Source: Paucihalobacter sp036825875
GTDB taxonomy: Bacteria; Bacteroidota; Bacteroidia; Flavobacteriales; Flavobacteriaceae
Assembly (NCBI RefSeq): GCF_036825875.1
Contig: NZ_DAISXK010000006.1
Location: forward strand, 34,550-98,549
Length of the DNA: 64,000 bases
Direction: 5' to 3'
The notes beneath the pieces were generated by a model. The model was not told where the DNA came from. It saw only the letters and a list, made by a program, of their open reading frames with translations, and did no database searches. Positions 18,700 through 27,601 of this stretch are shown here, one piece after another. Position 1 is the stretch's first letter, and each line of letters starts with the position of its first letter. The translations under genes and the position numbers were made by a program.

Positions 18700-18769
18700 A
18701 ATAAAATAAACGCGTAATAATAGCAATGCTAAAGTTTAGTTGAAAACGTTTAGATTAAACTATAATTGT

Positions 18770-18777
18770 TAACTTTG
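18770..18777 (+). promoter_or_regulatory. -7 element of tatA
   Basis: TAACTTTG matches the Bacteroidota -7 consensus and lies 21 bp before the tatA ATG. The -33 region is not clear. Confidence 0.45.
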
Positions 18778-18798
18778 CATCAATAAATTTTATAAAAG

Positions 18799-18987
18799 AT
18801 GATAGCATCAAGCATATTTTTAGCACTGGGTCCATGGCAAGTTGTACTGATTGTTGTGGCTATTTTATTGTTATTTGGAGGAAAGAAAATTCCCGAATTG
18901 ATGCGAGGCTTAGGCAGTGGCATTAAGGAATTTAAAGACGCCAGTAAAGAAGACAAAGACGCATCTAAACAAGATGCAAAAAAATAA
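18799..18987 (+). CDS. tatA: Sec-independent translocase subunit TatA/TatE
   Basis: The 62-residue protein has one short membrane helix (about residues 11-27), then FGGKKIPELMRGLGSGIKEF, the amphipathic-helix signature of TatA, and a charged tail rich in Lys and Asp. TatA oligomers form the pore of the twin-arginine export pathway for folded proteins. No tatB or tatC is in the window. A clear terminator follows. Confidence 0.93.
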   Translation: MIASSIFLALGPWQVVLIVVAILLLFGGKKIPELMRGLGSGIKEFKDASKEDKDASKQDAKK

Positions 18988-19010
18988 TTAAACTTAACTG
19001 TTTTTAAAAG

Positions 19011-19036
19011 ACCAACTTGTTCAAGTTGGTTTTTTT
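19011..19036 (+). terminator. Rho-independent terminator of tatA
   Basis: A perfect 9-bp inverted repeat (ACCAACTTG / CAAGTTGGT) with a 2-nt centre is followed by six T residues. It lies between two converging genes and may also serve the DUF4837 gene on the other strand, where the T run is weaker. Confidence 0.85.
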
Positions 19037-19038
19037 AT

Positions 19039-20013
19039 TTATTTAAATTTAACAGATTCTAAAATGGCTTCTATTTCGTGAACGTAATCCCGCTTTTGTA
19101 CCGATGGTGCATAAACATAACCTTCGGCCATTAGGTAACGGTTGTTGGCCTTGTCTTCAATGGCGTAATTAACAAATGGTCCACCCATGAAATCGTTTTC
19201 CATTCGCCAAATCCCTTTGGTTATTATAGCAGGTTTATTATCTATAGTACCTTTGAATACATAAGGTGAAAAAGCCGTTTCTGTAGTCATATAAGCAGTA
19301 GGTTTCTCACCTTCAATATATTTTTGTCCGAAAGCATTTCTAATGCTTATGATATCTACAACAGCACTATCGCCTTGTCGTATACTTTCTAAAGGCACTT
19401 GATATAGCATAATATCTAGGGTTCCGGTAGTCAAGGTCTTTCTAATCCAGAAAAAATTATCTTCATTTTTTGCATACCTATAAACCGAAGGAAAATTTAA
19501 GGATATACCAAGCTGCTGTTCAATATTGGCGGTTTCTTTAAGTGAAATACCAATGCGTCCTTGCTTTTCTACTAATTCTTGTTTTTTAAAAGCATCCACT
19601 ATTGTACCTACATTGGTCTGAAGTTGTTCTAAAATTTCAGCTTCATTTTTGCCACCTACAATAACTACTGTTTGAGGTTTAGCAAATAGGTTGTATTCAA
19701 CAACCGTTTGAGGGTTTTTCCCGACCTCTATTTTTAACACCAATCTATTCTTGGCAGCAAAACCACTAAACACCTCTGGTGGTAATTGATTGATTGAAAA
19801 CATCGGTTCGTCTTGGGGTAATCCTTCGTATGGCGCAGCGAGTATATCTCTTATGGCGTCACCGATGCTGCCTTCCCAATTATCATTAGAGGTCACTACA
19901 TTTAGATGGTTAATGTTTCCAGAAGATGCTGAAACTGTTTTTTTGCCAGGCTCCCCTTCTTCACATGAGAAAAAAAGGAAAATAGACATACATGCAATTA
20001 AATATTTGGCCAT
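19039..20013 (-). CDS. DUF4837 family lipoprotein
   Basis: The 324-residue protein has a lipoprotein signal peptide with lipobox Cys at about 17 (FLFFSCEEG). The body matches DUF4837, a Bacteroidota family of unknown function, including a DNWEG block near the N-terminus and a conserved WRMENDF segment late in the protein. It follows the LysM transglycosylase gene after 20 bp, so both are likely envelope proteins of one operon. No enzymatic motif is visible. Confidence 0.85.
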   Translation of the reverse strand: MAKYLIACMSIFLFFSCEEGEPGKKTVSASSGNINHLNVVTSNDNWEGSIGDAIRDILAAPYEGLPQDEPMFSINQLPPEVFSGFAAKNRLVLKIEVGKNPQTVVEYNLFAKPQTVVIVGGKNEAEILEQLQTNVGTIVDAFKKQELVEKQGRIGISLKETANIEQQLGISLNFPSVYRYAKNEDNFFWIRKTLTTGTLDIMLYQVPLESIRQGDSAVVDIISIRNAFGQKYIEGEKPTAYMTTETAFSPYVFKGTIDNKPAIITKGIWRMENDFMGGPFVNYAIEDKANNRYLMAEGYVYAPSVQKRDYVHEIEAILESVKFK

Positions 20014-20033
20014 AGACTGATTGATTTAAAAAA

Positions 20034-21572
20034 TTACTGCGATACCACAAGAACCGTACCTATTTTAAGGCTGTTGCTTGACATTCTATTCCATTCTTTT
20101 ATATTGTCTACCGATACACCAGGGAATTTTTGCGCAATACTCCAGAGTGAATCGCCTTGACTAACCGTGTAAGTTTTTTTTCCTGAGGTGTTTGTTGTGG
20201 TTACTGTGTTGGTTACTGTTGCTGGTTTTGTAGCTGCAGTAGTGCCACGGGGATAGATTGTAAGCCGCTGTCCAACTTTTAAATTATTGTTTCTCAGGCC
20301 ATTCCATTGTTTTATTTGGTTAACACCAACGCTGTATTGTCTAGCAATTTTACCTAAATAATCGCCGCTTTTTACACGGTAAGTTACCTTAGTATCATTG
20401 TCGAAAAATTGTGGTAGTGGTTTTTCTCTTTTTTCAAATTGCTCTTTAGCATAAGCATATATAGCTTCCTCATTCGCCACAAATACACCCAAGGCCTCTA
20501 AAGGTAGTTCTAAGGTGTAATGCTTGCCTTCAACTTTTGGAATAATATCTAATTTATACGACGGATTTAAAAACTGAATGGTTTCTATATTAAGACCCGT
20601 AACTTCAGCAATATGATCGAAAGAAATCATTTGTTTCACATGGACTGTATCTGTTTGGAAAAAGTTAAACTCAGGCTTATTGGGTTTAAAACCGTGTTCT
20701 TCTGCGTATTCAAAAACATACATTGTTGCAAGAAAAGCAGGAAGATAACCCGCGGTTTCTCTTGGTAAATTGTGTCTGATATTCCAGTAATTTTCATAAC
20801 CTCCGGAACGTCTAATAGCTTTGGTTACATTTCCTGGGCCTGAATTATAGGCCGCAAGTGCTAAGTCCCAATCACCAAAAATTTCGTAAAGTTTGGAAAG
20901 GTATTTTGCTGCAGCCTCTGTTGATTTTATAGGGTCGCTGCGTTCGTCAACATAACTGCTCACGTCTAAATTGTACATTTTCCCTGTAGTGAACATAAAT
21001 TGCCACAAACCAGTGGCACCAACTCTTGATTTGGCCTTTGGTTTTAAAGCCGATTCTACTATTGCTAAATATTTTATTTCAAGCGGAATGTCATGTTTAT
21101 CGAGTTCTGTTTCAAATAATGGGAAATAAAAATGACTCAAGCCCATTAAATTTTGAAGCGAATTGCGTCTTGTTTTTAAAAACCGCTTGATAACCGATTC
21201 CAAAGATGGATTGTACTCTACATTAAATGGGGTTCTAGCGTTAAGTCTTGAAAGTCTTGCTTTTAAAGTATCGGTTGATAATTCTGGATACTCAACTTCT
21301 TCAAAGTTTAATTGACTCACATCGTTGTAAATAGAGTCAAATGCCTCTAAACTGTAAAGTTCCTTAAACCAAAATTCATCTAACGCCAACGACAGGGAGT
21401 CGTCCTTAAAAGTTCTTATATCTATAGAATCTTTTAATGATGGAATACGCTTATCAACAGTTAACTTACCGTCTACAAGGGTGTCTCTTTTTTGAGACTT
21501 ATCATCGGCTTGGGAATAGGCGGAACAAGAAAAAAGTAAAAACAAAGCAATACACAGAGGCAAATGTTTCAT
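20034..21572 (-). CDS. MltD-like lytic transglycosylase with two LysM domains
   Basis: The protein (512 residues from the ATG at 21572) has a signal peptide ending near FSCSAYSQ. A transglycosylase SLT domain carries the catalytic Glu in VESALKPKAKS, followed by GATGLWQFMF and later AAYNSGPGNV. Two LysM peptidoglycan-binding domains close the protein, beginning YRVKSGDYL and YTVSQGDSL and joined by a Thr-rich linker. It cuts glycan strands in the periplasm. The frame is open up to 21602, but the ATG at 21572 gives the proper signal peptide and sits downstream of a good -7 element. Confidence 0.92.
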   Translation of the reverse strand: MKHLPLCIALFLLFSCSAYSQADDKSQKRDTLVDGKLTVDKRIPSLKDSIDIRTFKDDSLSLALDEFWFKELYSLEAFDSIYNDVSQLNFEEVEYPELSTDTLKARLSRLNARTPFNVEYNPSLESVIKRFLKTRRNSLQNLMGLSHFYFPLFETELDKHDIPLEIKYLAIVESALKPKAKSRVGATGLWQFMFTTGKMYNLDVSSYVDERSDPIKSTEAAAKYLSKLYEIFGDWDLALAAYNSGPGNVTKAIRRSGGYENYWNIRHNLPRETAGYLPAFLATMYVFEYAEEHGFKPNKPEFNFFQTDTVHVKQMISFDHIAEVTGLNIETIQFLNPSYKLDIIPKVEGKHYTLELPLEALGVFVANEEAIYAYAKEQFEKREKPLPQFFDNDTKVTYRVKSGDYLGKIARQYSVGVNQIKQWNGLRNNNLKVGQRLTIYPRGTTAATKPATVTNTVTTTNTSGKKTYTVSQGDSLWSIAQKFPGVSVDNIKEWNRMSSNSLKIGTVLVVSQ

Positions 21573-21620
21573 GATGAATAATTTTATATAACAACGTTCC
21601 AAAATGCAACATTATTAACT

Positions 21621-21628
21621 CAAATATA
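21621..21628 (-). promoter_or_regulatory. -7 element of the LysM transglycosylase gene
   Basis: Minus-strand TATATTTG lies in the short gap after pgk, about 48 bp upstream of the 21572 start. No -33 TTG is seen at 19 bp. Confidence 0.4.
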
Positions 21629-21632
21629 ATAT

Positions 21633-22820
21633 TTATTCTAAAATAGCCGCAATTCCTGGCAAAGTTCTGCCTTCTAGGCTTTCTAACATTGCACCGCCAC
21701 CCGTACTTACATAACTCACTTTCTTTTCAAATCCAAATTGCTTAACCGCGGCGACCGAATCACCACCGCCAACAAGTGAAAAGGTACCGTTTTTAGTCGC
21801 ATTAGCAATTGAATTACCTAACGCAATAGTTCCCTTCGCAAAGTTGGGCATTTCAAAAACCCCTAAAGGGCCATTCCATAAAATAGTTTTAGATTGGTTT
21901 ACAATCGTGTCAAAGTTTTTTAAAGATTTTGGACCGGCATCTAAACCTTGCCAGCCGTCGGGAATTTTGGTAACATCTACAACCTGTGTTTCTGCTGTAT
22001 TTGAAAAGCTATTGGCTGCAACTACATCCACAGGAAGATGTATTTGTACATTTTGTGCTTTGGCCTTCTTTAAGATTTCTAAAGCTAAATCCAATTTATC
22101 GTCTTCGCAAATTGAATCGCCAACACTGCCGCCTTGTGCTTTAATAAAAGTAAAGGTCATACCTCCTCCAATGATCAAATGGTCAACCTTACTTAATATA
22201 TTTTCGATCACGGTAATTTTTGAGGACACTTTAGCACCACCCAAAACTGCTAAAACTGGTTTTTCACTATTATTTAAAACTTTATCAATACTCTTAATTT
22301 CTTGGGCAAGTAATATTCCAAAGCATTTGTTGTTTGGGAAAAACTTAGCTACTATCGTCGTTGAAGCATGCGCACGGTGCGCTGTTCCAAAAGCATCATT
22401 CACATAAATATCACCTAGTTTTGAAAGCTGTTCGGCAAATACTTCATCACCTTTTTCCTCTTCTGGATGAAATCTTAGGTTTTCTAATAACAACACGGAC
22501 CCTGGTTTTAAATTAGCGGCCGCAGATTCGGCTTCAGGTCCTACACAGTCAGAAACAAAAGCTACTTTAATACCAATTTGAAACTCTAGTTCTTTTAAAA
22601 TATGTCTTAAAGAAAACTCATCTTCCACGCCTTTTGGTCTGCCTAGATGAGACATTAAAACGCAGCTACCGCCATCTTCTAAAACTTTTACTATAGTTGG
22701 TTTAGCCGCTGAAATTCTTGTGGCGTCGGTAACCTCAAATTTATCGTTAAGTGGCACGTTAAAATCTACTCTAATTAATGCCTTTTTTCCCTTAAAATTA
22801 AAATCGTGTATTGTTGTCAT
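21633..22820 (-). CDS. pgk: Phosphoglycerate kinase
   Basis: The protein (395 residues from 22820) is a full-length Pgk. The N-terminus has KKALIRVDFNVPL and SHLGRPKG, and the C-terminal nucleotide domain ends in STGGGAMLESLEGRTLPGI. It transfers phosphate from 1,3-bisphosphoglycerate to ADP in glycolysis. The frame is open up to 22859, but the added N-terminus is not Pgk-like and the -7 element lies between the two start codons, so 22820 is chosen. It is divergent from holB. Confidence 0.97.
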   Translation of the reverse strand: MTTIHDFNFKGKKALIRVDFNVPLNDKFEVTDATRISAAKPTIVKVLEDGGSCVLMSHLGRPKGVEDEFSLRHILKELEFQIGIKVAFVSDCVGPEAESAAANLKPGSVLLLENLRFHPEEEKGDEVFAEQLSKLGDIYVNDAFGTAHRAHASTTIVAKFFPNNKCFGILLAQEIKSIDKVLNNSEKPVLAVLGGAKVSSKITVIENILSKVDHLIIGGGMTFTFIKAQGGSVGDSICEDDKLDLALEILKKAKAQNVQIHLPVDVVAANSFSNTAETQVVDVTKIPDGWQGLDAGPKSLKNFDTIVNQSKTILWNGPLGVFEMPNFAKGTIALGNSIANATKNGTFSLVGGGDSVAAVKQFGFEKKVSYVSTGGGAMLESLEGRTLPGIAAILE

Positions 22821-22838
22821 TTTCCATAATTTAAAACA

Positions 22839-22846
22839 CAAATATA
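22839..22846 (-). promoter_or_regulatory. -7 element of pgk
   Basis: Minus-strand TATATTTG lies 18 bp upstream of the chosen pgk start, and inside the longer possible reading frame, which supports the shorter protein. Confidence 0.5.
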
Positions 22847-22881
22847 AGTGTTTCATCATTATTATAACAGTCGATTTCTGT

Positions 22882-22889
22882 TATCTTTG
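22882..22889 (+). promoter_or_regulatory. -7 element of holB, possibly leaderless
   Basis: TATCTTTG ends only 4 bp before the holB ATG at 22894. If it acts as the -7 element, transcription begins at or next to the start codon. Confidence 0.45.
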
Positions 22890-22893
22890 TGTC

Positions 22894-24057
22894 ATGTTGT
22901 TTTCAGATATTCTAGGGCAAACTCACATTAAAAATCACCTTACTACCAGCGCTAATTATGGCAGGATACCACATGCGCAGTTATTTGTAGGGAAAGAAGG
23001 TGTTGGCACCTTGGCAATGGCCATAGCATACGCACAATATGTAATTTGCAATAATGTTGAAGGCGAAAATAACAACGGGAATAACAGTTGTAATTTAAAA
23101 TTTAAACAATTTTCGCATCCCGATTTACATTTCGCTTTTCCAGTTACTACAACCACTGCCATAAAAAGCCATCCCGTTTCTAATAATTTTATGACCGAAT
23201 GGCGCGCGCTATTAAAGGAACAGCCTTATGGGAATTTATTTGATTGGTATAAAAAAATTGGAGTAGATAACAAGCAAGGACAAATTGGGGTTGATGAAGC
23301 GCATGATATTGTTAAAAAACTATCGCTCAAATCCTATGAAGGCGGTTATAAATTTATGATTATTTGGATGGCTGAGAAAATGAACTCAGCCAGCGCCAAT
23401 AAACTCCTAAAGCTTATTGAAGAACCACCAGAAAAAACGGTTTTCATTTTAATTGCTGAAGAAGAAGAGCAGATCATTGGCACCATTCGATCGCGTTGTC
23501 AGGTGTTGCATTTTCCACCACTGTCTAATGAGGTTATTGAAGAAGGTTTGGTTAAACAGTTTAATATTGACAAACGCGTTGCTGCAAATATTGCCAACCA
23601 ATCTAACGGAAATTACAACAAAGCTTGCGACCTTGTCTACCAAGATAGCGAAGATTTACAATTTGAAAATTGGTTTGTGTTTTGGGTAAGAAGTGCATTT
23701 AGAGCAAAAGGAAACAAAAGTGCAATACACGACTTGATTAGCTGGAGTGAAGAGATTGCAAAAACTGGACGCGAAACTCAAAAGCAGTTTTTACAGTTTT
23801 GCATTGAATTATTTAGACAGGCGTTAATGTTAAATTATAATACGGGTCCGCTTGTATATATTGAAACAAAATCTGAAGGTTTTAAACTTGAGAACTTTGC
23901 CCCTTTCGTAAACCAAGATAATATATTAGACATTGTAGAAGAACTAGAAAGCGCCATGTATCATATTGAACGCAACGGAAATTCTAAAATTATTTTAACA
24001 GATTTATCTATCAAACTCACAAGATTACTTCACAAAAAAAGTCAGGCAAATGCCTGA
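22894..24057 (+). CDS. holB: DNA polymerase III subunit delta prime
   Basis: The protein (387 residues from ATG 22894) resembles clamp-loader AAA+ proteins. It begins with FSDILGQTHIKNHL and HAQLFVGKEGVGT, continues with a MNSASANKLLKLIEEPP block, and has a TIRSRCQVL sensor region. It forms part of the complex that loads the sliding clamp. The Walker A Lys is replaced (GVGT), as expected for the non-hydrolysing delta prime. The frame extends further upstream, but that part overlaps pgk and is not homologous. The last codons run through a terminator hairpin that serves the opposite gene. Confidence 0.88.
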   Translation: MLFSDILGQTHIKNHLTTSANYGRIPHAQLFVGKEGVGTLAMAIAYAQYVICNNVEGENNNGNNSCNLKFKQFSHPDLHFAFPVTTTTAIKSHPVSNNFMTEWRALLKEQPYGNLFDWYKKIGVDNKQGQIGVDEAHDIVKKLSLKSYEGGYKFMIIWMAEKMNSASANKLLKLIEEPPEKTVFILIAEEEEQIIGTIRSRCQVLHFPPLSNEVIEEGLVKQFNIDKRVAANIANQSNGNYNKACDLVYQDSEDLQFENWFVFWVRSAFRAKGNKSAIHDLISWSEEIAKTGRETQKQFLQFCIELFRQALMLNYNTGPLVYIETKSEGFKLENFAPFVNQDNILDIVEELESAMYHIERNGNSKIILTDLSIKLTRLLHKKSQANA

Positions 24058-24060
24058 CTT
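24034..24060 (-). terminator. Terminator of the Skp-like gene, inside the holB coding end
   Basis: A 10-bp perfect inverted repeat (24039-24048 with 24051-24060) is followed on the minus strand by a run of seven T residues. It therefore fits the end of the minus-strand gene at 24085. It overlaps the last codons and stop of holB. Confidence 0.8.
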
Positions 24061-24084
24061 TAAAATTATTGCGCCTATCATAAG

Positions 24085-24600
24085 CTAGTTTTTTTCTTCG
24101 TATGCTTTATTTAAAGCCTCTGTAATTGTCTCTGTAAGGTCGGATGATTCTTCACCATACATTACGCTTCCTGCATCATTACCTCCTAAGATATAAGCGT
24201 AGTTATTTTTCTCACCATATTCTTTCACAAAAGACTTAACTTTTGAAATTACCGAGTCAATTTCTGTTTGAAATGCCTTTTCCAATTCTTGTTGCTCCAC
24301 TTGAAATTGTTGCTGTAGTCCTTGTTGCTTTTGACCCAATTGTTGATACACTTCTTGAAGTTGTGTTTGACTCATGGATTTCTCCTTAGATTGAAACTCC
24401 ATTACCTCGGCTTGAAAGCGCTGACTTAAGCTGTCCATTTTTTTGGTAAACTTTGTGTTTAAACCCTCGTACTTGGTTTCTAAATCTATTTTCATTTGAT
24501 AATTGTTTATCAAATCACCGTTATTAACATAACCTATTTTGGCTTCCTGCTGACAAGAGGTTAATAATAAAAGTCCAACTACTACTAAAATATGTTTCAT
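24085..24600 (-). CDS. OmpH/Skp-like periplasmic chaperone, lipoprotein form
   Basis: The protein (171 residues from 24600) has a lipoprotein signal (VVGLLLLTSCQQ), then IGYVNNGDLINNY, as in the start of OmpH/Skp, and a long Gln-rich coiled coil at about 45-130, ending in a short C-terminal region. Skp-type proteins hold unfolded outer membrane proteins in the periplasm. The frame is open to 24624, but the ATG at 24600 gives a proper signal peptide and follows a full promoter. Confidence 0.85.
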   Translation of the reverse strand: MKHILVVVGLLLLTSCQQEAKIGYVNNGDLINNYQMKIDLETKYEGLNTKFTKKMDSLSQRFQAEVMEFQSKEKSMSQTQLQEVYQQLGQKQQGLQQQFQVEQQELEKAFQTEIDSVISKVKSFVKEYGEKNNYAYILGGNDAGSVMYGEESSDLTETITEALNKAYEEKN

Positions 24601-24621
24601 GAATTTATTTTTAAATTTCTG

Positions 24622-24651
24622 CAAATGTATAAAAGTTGATTTGTTTTACAA
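24622..24651 (-). promoter_or_regulatory. Promoter of the Skp-like gene
   Basis: On the minus strand TTG (24649-24651) precedes TACATTTG (24622-24629) by exactly 19 bp. It fixes the start codon at 24600. Confidence 0.65.
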
Positions 24652-24656
24652 CTTTT
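24631..24656. promoter_or_regulatory. Inverted repeat across the Skp-like promoter spacer
   Basis: AAAAGTTG (24631-24638) and CAACTTTT (24649-24656) form an 8-bp inverted repeat with a 10-bp centre. It spans the -33 element and the spacer, where a repressor site would lie. Confidence 0.4.
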
Positions 24657-24806
24657 TATATTAATAGATAAAATTAATTACAAAAACCATTTTAATATTC
24701 AGTAACTATTAAAACTGAGTTTAAATAAGCCCATCTGCTTTACTTAAATAAATAGCTAACCTTACGAGTTGTTTTGCCAGATTAAAAACGATTACAGGGC
24801 TTTATT

Positions 24807-25673
24807 TTAATTTTTGCATTTTTTTACAATGTAAATACGCGAAGAAAACTCTCCAGATCGCATTGCTTTGAAATTTGATCTTAACCCAACCCAAAAAGCT
24901 TTCAAATAACGATAACGACCGCTTTGATATTTCTCTGAAAGTAAACTCACATAGAATGCATCAAAATACAATGGCTTTTTCTGAACAACAATCATGTTGT
25001 GCTGTTGGAATAGTTTTGAGATAGATGCCTGAGAAAAATGCCAGAGATGTCTAGGAACATCATAAGCGGCCCAAAATGATTTATAAACTTGTGCATCGTA
25101 GCTTTTATAATTTGGCACTGCTATTACTATCGCGCCATTCGGTTTTAATAATCGCTTTAGATTTAAAATTTGCTGGTCTAAGTTCGGCAAATGCTCTAAC
25201 ACATGCCAAAGCGTAATGACATCGAACGAGTGGTCTTTTAAGTGATCGAACTTATCAATATTAAAAACAGAATTGTTGGTTTTCTTATTTGCTATGCTTC
25301 GCGCTTGTTGGTTTGGTTCTATTCCCAACACTTGCCATTTATTATCAGCAGCAGTCTTCAAAAAATCACCTGTGCCACAACCTATATCTAAAAGTAATTT
25401 AGAATCGGTTTTAAGTGCATTAATCAAATTTACCTTTTGGCGAAGGGCAATTTCCTTAATAAAATGATATAACTTTTCTAAGGTATTGCGTTTAGCATCG
25501 GTATGTGAAATATAGTCTTCACTTTTATAATACGCCGGAAGTTGATCTTCGCAAGGTTGTGGAGTGGTTTTGAAATATTCAAATTCTTCATCAAAAACCA
25601 AGGTAAATTCTTCACCCGAAACGGAGAAATCTTTTACTTTAAATGAAGATGGATTTAAATACTTTTGAGACAT
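24807..25673 (-). CDS. Class I SAM-dependent methyltransferase
   Basis: The protein (288 residues from 25673) has motif I LLDIGCGTGDFL, followed by VLGIEPN, and a WHVLEHLPNL segment typical of the Methyltransf_11/23 families. The substrate is unknown; relatives act on small molecules, lipids or sugars. The N-terminal part with two acidic stretches lies before the SAM fold. The start at 25673 is preferred over 25691 because it gives the usual MSQKYL start. A parS-like site lies just upstream. Confidence 0.85.
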   Translation of the reverse strand: MSQKYLNPSSFKVKDFSVSGEEFTLVFDEEFEYFKTTPQPCEDQLPAYYKSEDYISHTDAKRNTLEKLYHFIKEIALRQKVNLINALKTDSKLLLDIGCGTGDFLKTAADNKWQVLGIEPNQQARSIANKKTNNSVFNIDKFDHLKDHSFDVITLWHVLEHLPNLDQQILNLKRLLKPNGAIVIAVPNYKSYDAQVYKSFWAAYDVPRHLWHFSQASISKLFQQHNMIVVQKKPLYFDAFYVSLLSEKYQSGRYRYLKAFWVGLRSNFKAMRSGEFSSRIYIVKKCKN

Positions 25674-25694
25674 AATTTTTCTTGGAAACAAAAA

Positions 25695-25710
25695 TGTTCC
25701 ACGTGGAACT
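25695..25710. promoter_or_regulatory. parS-like ParB-binding site, left of mnmG
   Basis: TGTTCCACGTGGAACT contains a 14-bp perfect palindrome (25696-25709). It matches the parS consensus TGTTNCACGTGAAACA at all but two fixed positions. It lies between the mnmG stop and the methyltransferase start. Confidence 0.6.
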
Positions 25711-25717
25711 TGTTAAA

Positions 25718-27595
25718 TTATCTTCCCATGTAAACTAAAAGAACCGAGACGTCATTAGGCGATACGCCACTAATTCTTGAAGCTTGCGATACCGTTGCGG
25801 GCCGAATTTTATTAAGTTTCTCTCTCGCCTCCATACTCATAGATTTGATTTTAGAATAATCAAAGTTTCTTGGTATTTTCATATCTTCAAGTCTGTTGAG
25901 CTTATCTGCGTTGTTCTTTTCTTTTTCGATATAACCTGCATACTTTACCTGAATTTCGGCTTGCTCAATAACCTCATCATCCAACTTATGTGCCATAACA
26001 TAATCCCGTACTGAATCAATTTTAACCATGTCTTCAAATCCGATATTTGGGCGTGCAAATATCTTAAACATTTTATCGGACTGTTGCATGGGTGATGATT
26101 CATTATCCGAAAGTATAGGGTTTATTTCCTCTGGTTTTACGCTCGTATCTTTAAAAAATTGAACGAAGTTTTCGGAAGCGGCTTGTTTTTCCTCCATGCG
26201 TCTTAAACGTTTTTCAGAGGCTAAGCCAAGCTCAAATCCTTTAGGTGTTAATCTAAAATCGGCATTGTCTTGACGTAATAAGGTTCTGTATTCTGCACGT
26301 GAGGTGAACATTCGGTATGGTTCTTCGGTGCCTTTGGTAATAAGATCATCTACCAAAACCCCAATATAAGCCTCATTCCGTTTTAAGATAAATGGCTCCT
26401 TGTCTTTTACCTTTAGAGCGGCGTTTATTCCAGCCATTAATCCTTGTGAAGCCGCCTCTTCATAACCTGTAGTGCCGTTAATTTGACCTGCAAAATATAA
26501 TCCGGAAATTAACTTGGTCTCTAAGGTATGCATTAATTGTGTGGGTGGAAAATAATCATATTCTATAGCGTATCCTGGCCTGAAAAACTTCACCTTTTCA
26601 AAACCGCTAACGGATTTCAACGCTTTAAATTGAACATCCTCTGGCAAAGAGGTTGAAAACCCATTTACATAAACCTCTACTGTATTCCATCCCTCAGGCT
26701 CCACAAAAATTTGATGTCGTTCCTTATCTGCAAATCGGTTAATTTTATCTTCAATTGACGGACAGTAACGCGGCCCTAAACTTTTAATACGGCCATTAAA
26801 CATAGGCGATCTATCAAATCCTTCCCGAAGTAAATCATGCACTTCCAAATTGGTGTAAGTCATATAGCATGAACGTTGCGCTTTTAACGGCTTCGTACTG
26901 TCTAAATATGAAAACTTAGCAGGCAAATCGTCTCCCTTTTGTTCCTCCATTTTTGAATAATCCAACGAACGCCCATCTACACGTGGTGGCGTACCGGTCT
27001 TCATCCTTCCGGAATCAAATCCTATGCCAACCAATTGCTCTGTTATTCCCGTGGCTGCTTTTTCCCCAGCTCTGCCGCCACCAAAGTTTTTATCACCTAT
27101 GTGAATAAGTCCATTTAAAAAAGTGCCATTGGTAAGCACAACCGTTCTGGCTTTTATTTCAATTCCTAAGGAAGTCTTAACGCCTACTACTTTATCTTTT
27201 TCAACTAGTAATGCGTTTACCATATCTTGATAAAAATCGAGATTCGGCGTACGCTCTAACATCAGTCTCCAATCTTCTGCGAAACGCATTCTGTCACTTT
27301 GCACTCTCGGACTCCACATAGCAGGCCCTTTGCTTTTATTAAGCATTTTAAACTGAATTGCGGATGTGTCACTTACTATGCCGCTATAACCGCCAAGTGC
27401 GTCTATTTCTCTTACTATTTGACCCTTTGCAATTCCGCCCATGGCAGGGTTGCACGACATTTGCGCAATGTTTTGCAAATTCATGGTAATAAGTAATGTT
27501 GAACAGCCCATATTAGCAGCGGCAGCAGCGGCTTCACCACCGGCATGACCTGCACCCACTACTATAACATCATATGTATCCTGAAATAAACTCAT
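25718..27595 (-). CDS. mnmG: tRNA uridine-5-carboxymethylaminomethyl modification enzyme MnmG
   Basis: The 625-residue protein has the FAD-binding motif GAGHAGGEAA at 15-24, the CNPAMGGIAKGQIVREIDAL block and GGRAGEKAATG, all standard for MnmG (GidA). With MnmE it modifies the wobble uridine of several tRNAs. Length is normal. It is flanked on both sides by parS-like sites; in many bacteria this gene lies near the replication origin. Confidence 0.97.
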   Translation of the reverse strand: MSLFQDTYDVIVVGAGHAGGEAAAAAANMGCSTLLITMNLQNIAQMSCNPAMGGIAKGQIVREIDALGGYSGIVSDTSAIQFKMLNKSKGPAMWSPRVQSDRMRFAEDWRLMLERTPNLDFYQDMVNALLVEKDKVVGVKTSLGIEIKARTVVLTNGTFLNGLIHIGDKNFGGGRAGEKAATGITEQLVGIGFDSGRMKTGTPPRVDGRSLDYSKMEEQKGDDLPAKFSYLDSTKPLKAQRSCYMTYTNLEVHDLLREGFDRSPMFNGRIKSLGPRYCPSIEDKINRFADKERHQIFVEPEGWNTVEVYVNGFSTSLPEDVQFKALKSVSGFEKVKFFRPGYAIEYDYFPPTQLMHTLETKLISGLYFAGQINGTTGYEEAASQGLMAGINAALKVKDKEPFILKRNEAYIGVLVDDLITKGTEEPYRMFTSRAEYRTLLRQDNADFRLTPKGFELGLASEKRLRRMEEKQAASENFVQFFKDTSVKPEEINPILSDNESSPMQQSDKMFKIFARPNIGFEDMVKIDSVRDYVMAHKLDDEVIEQAEIQVKYAGYIEKEKNNADKLNRLEDMKIPRNFDYSKIKSMSMEAREKLNKIRPATVSQASRISGVSPNDVSVLLVYMGR

Positions 27596-27601
27596 TTAAA
27601 T

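Noticed and set aside
21844..22407. 187-residue open frame on the plus strand opposite pgk
   Set aside because: It is antisense to a well-conserved gene, shows no recognisable family and is a by-product of pgk codon use.
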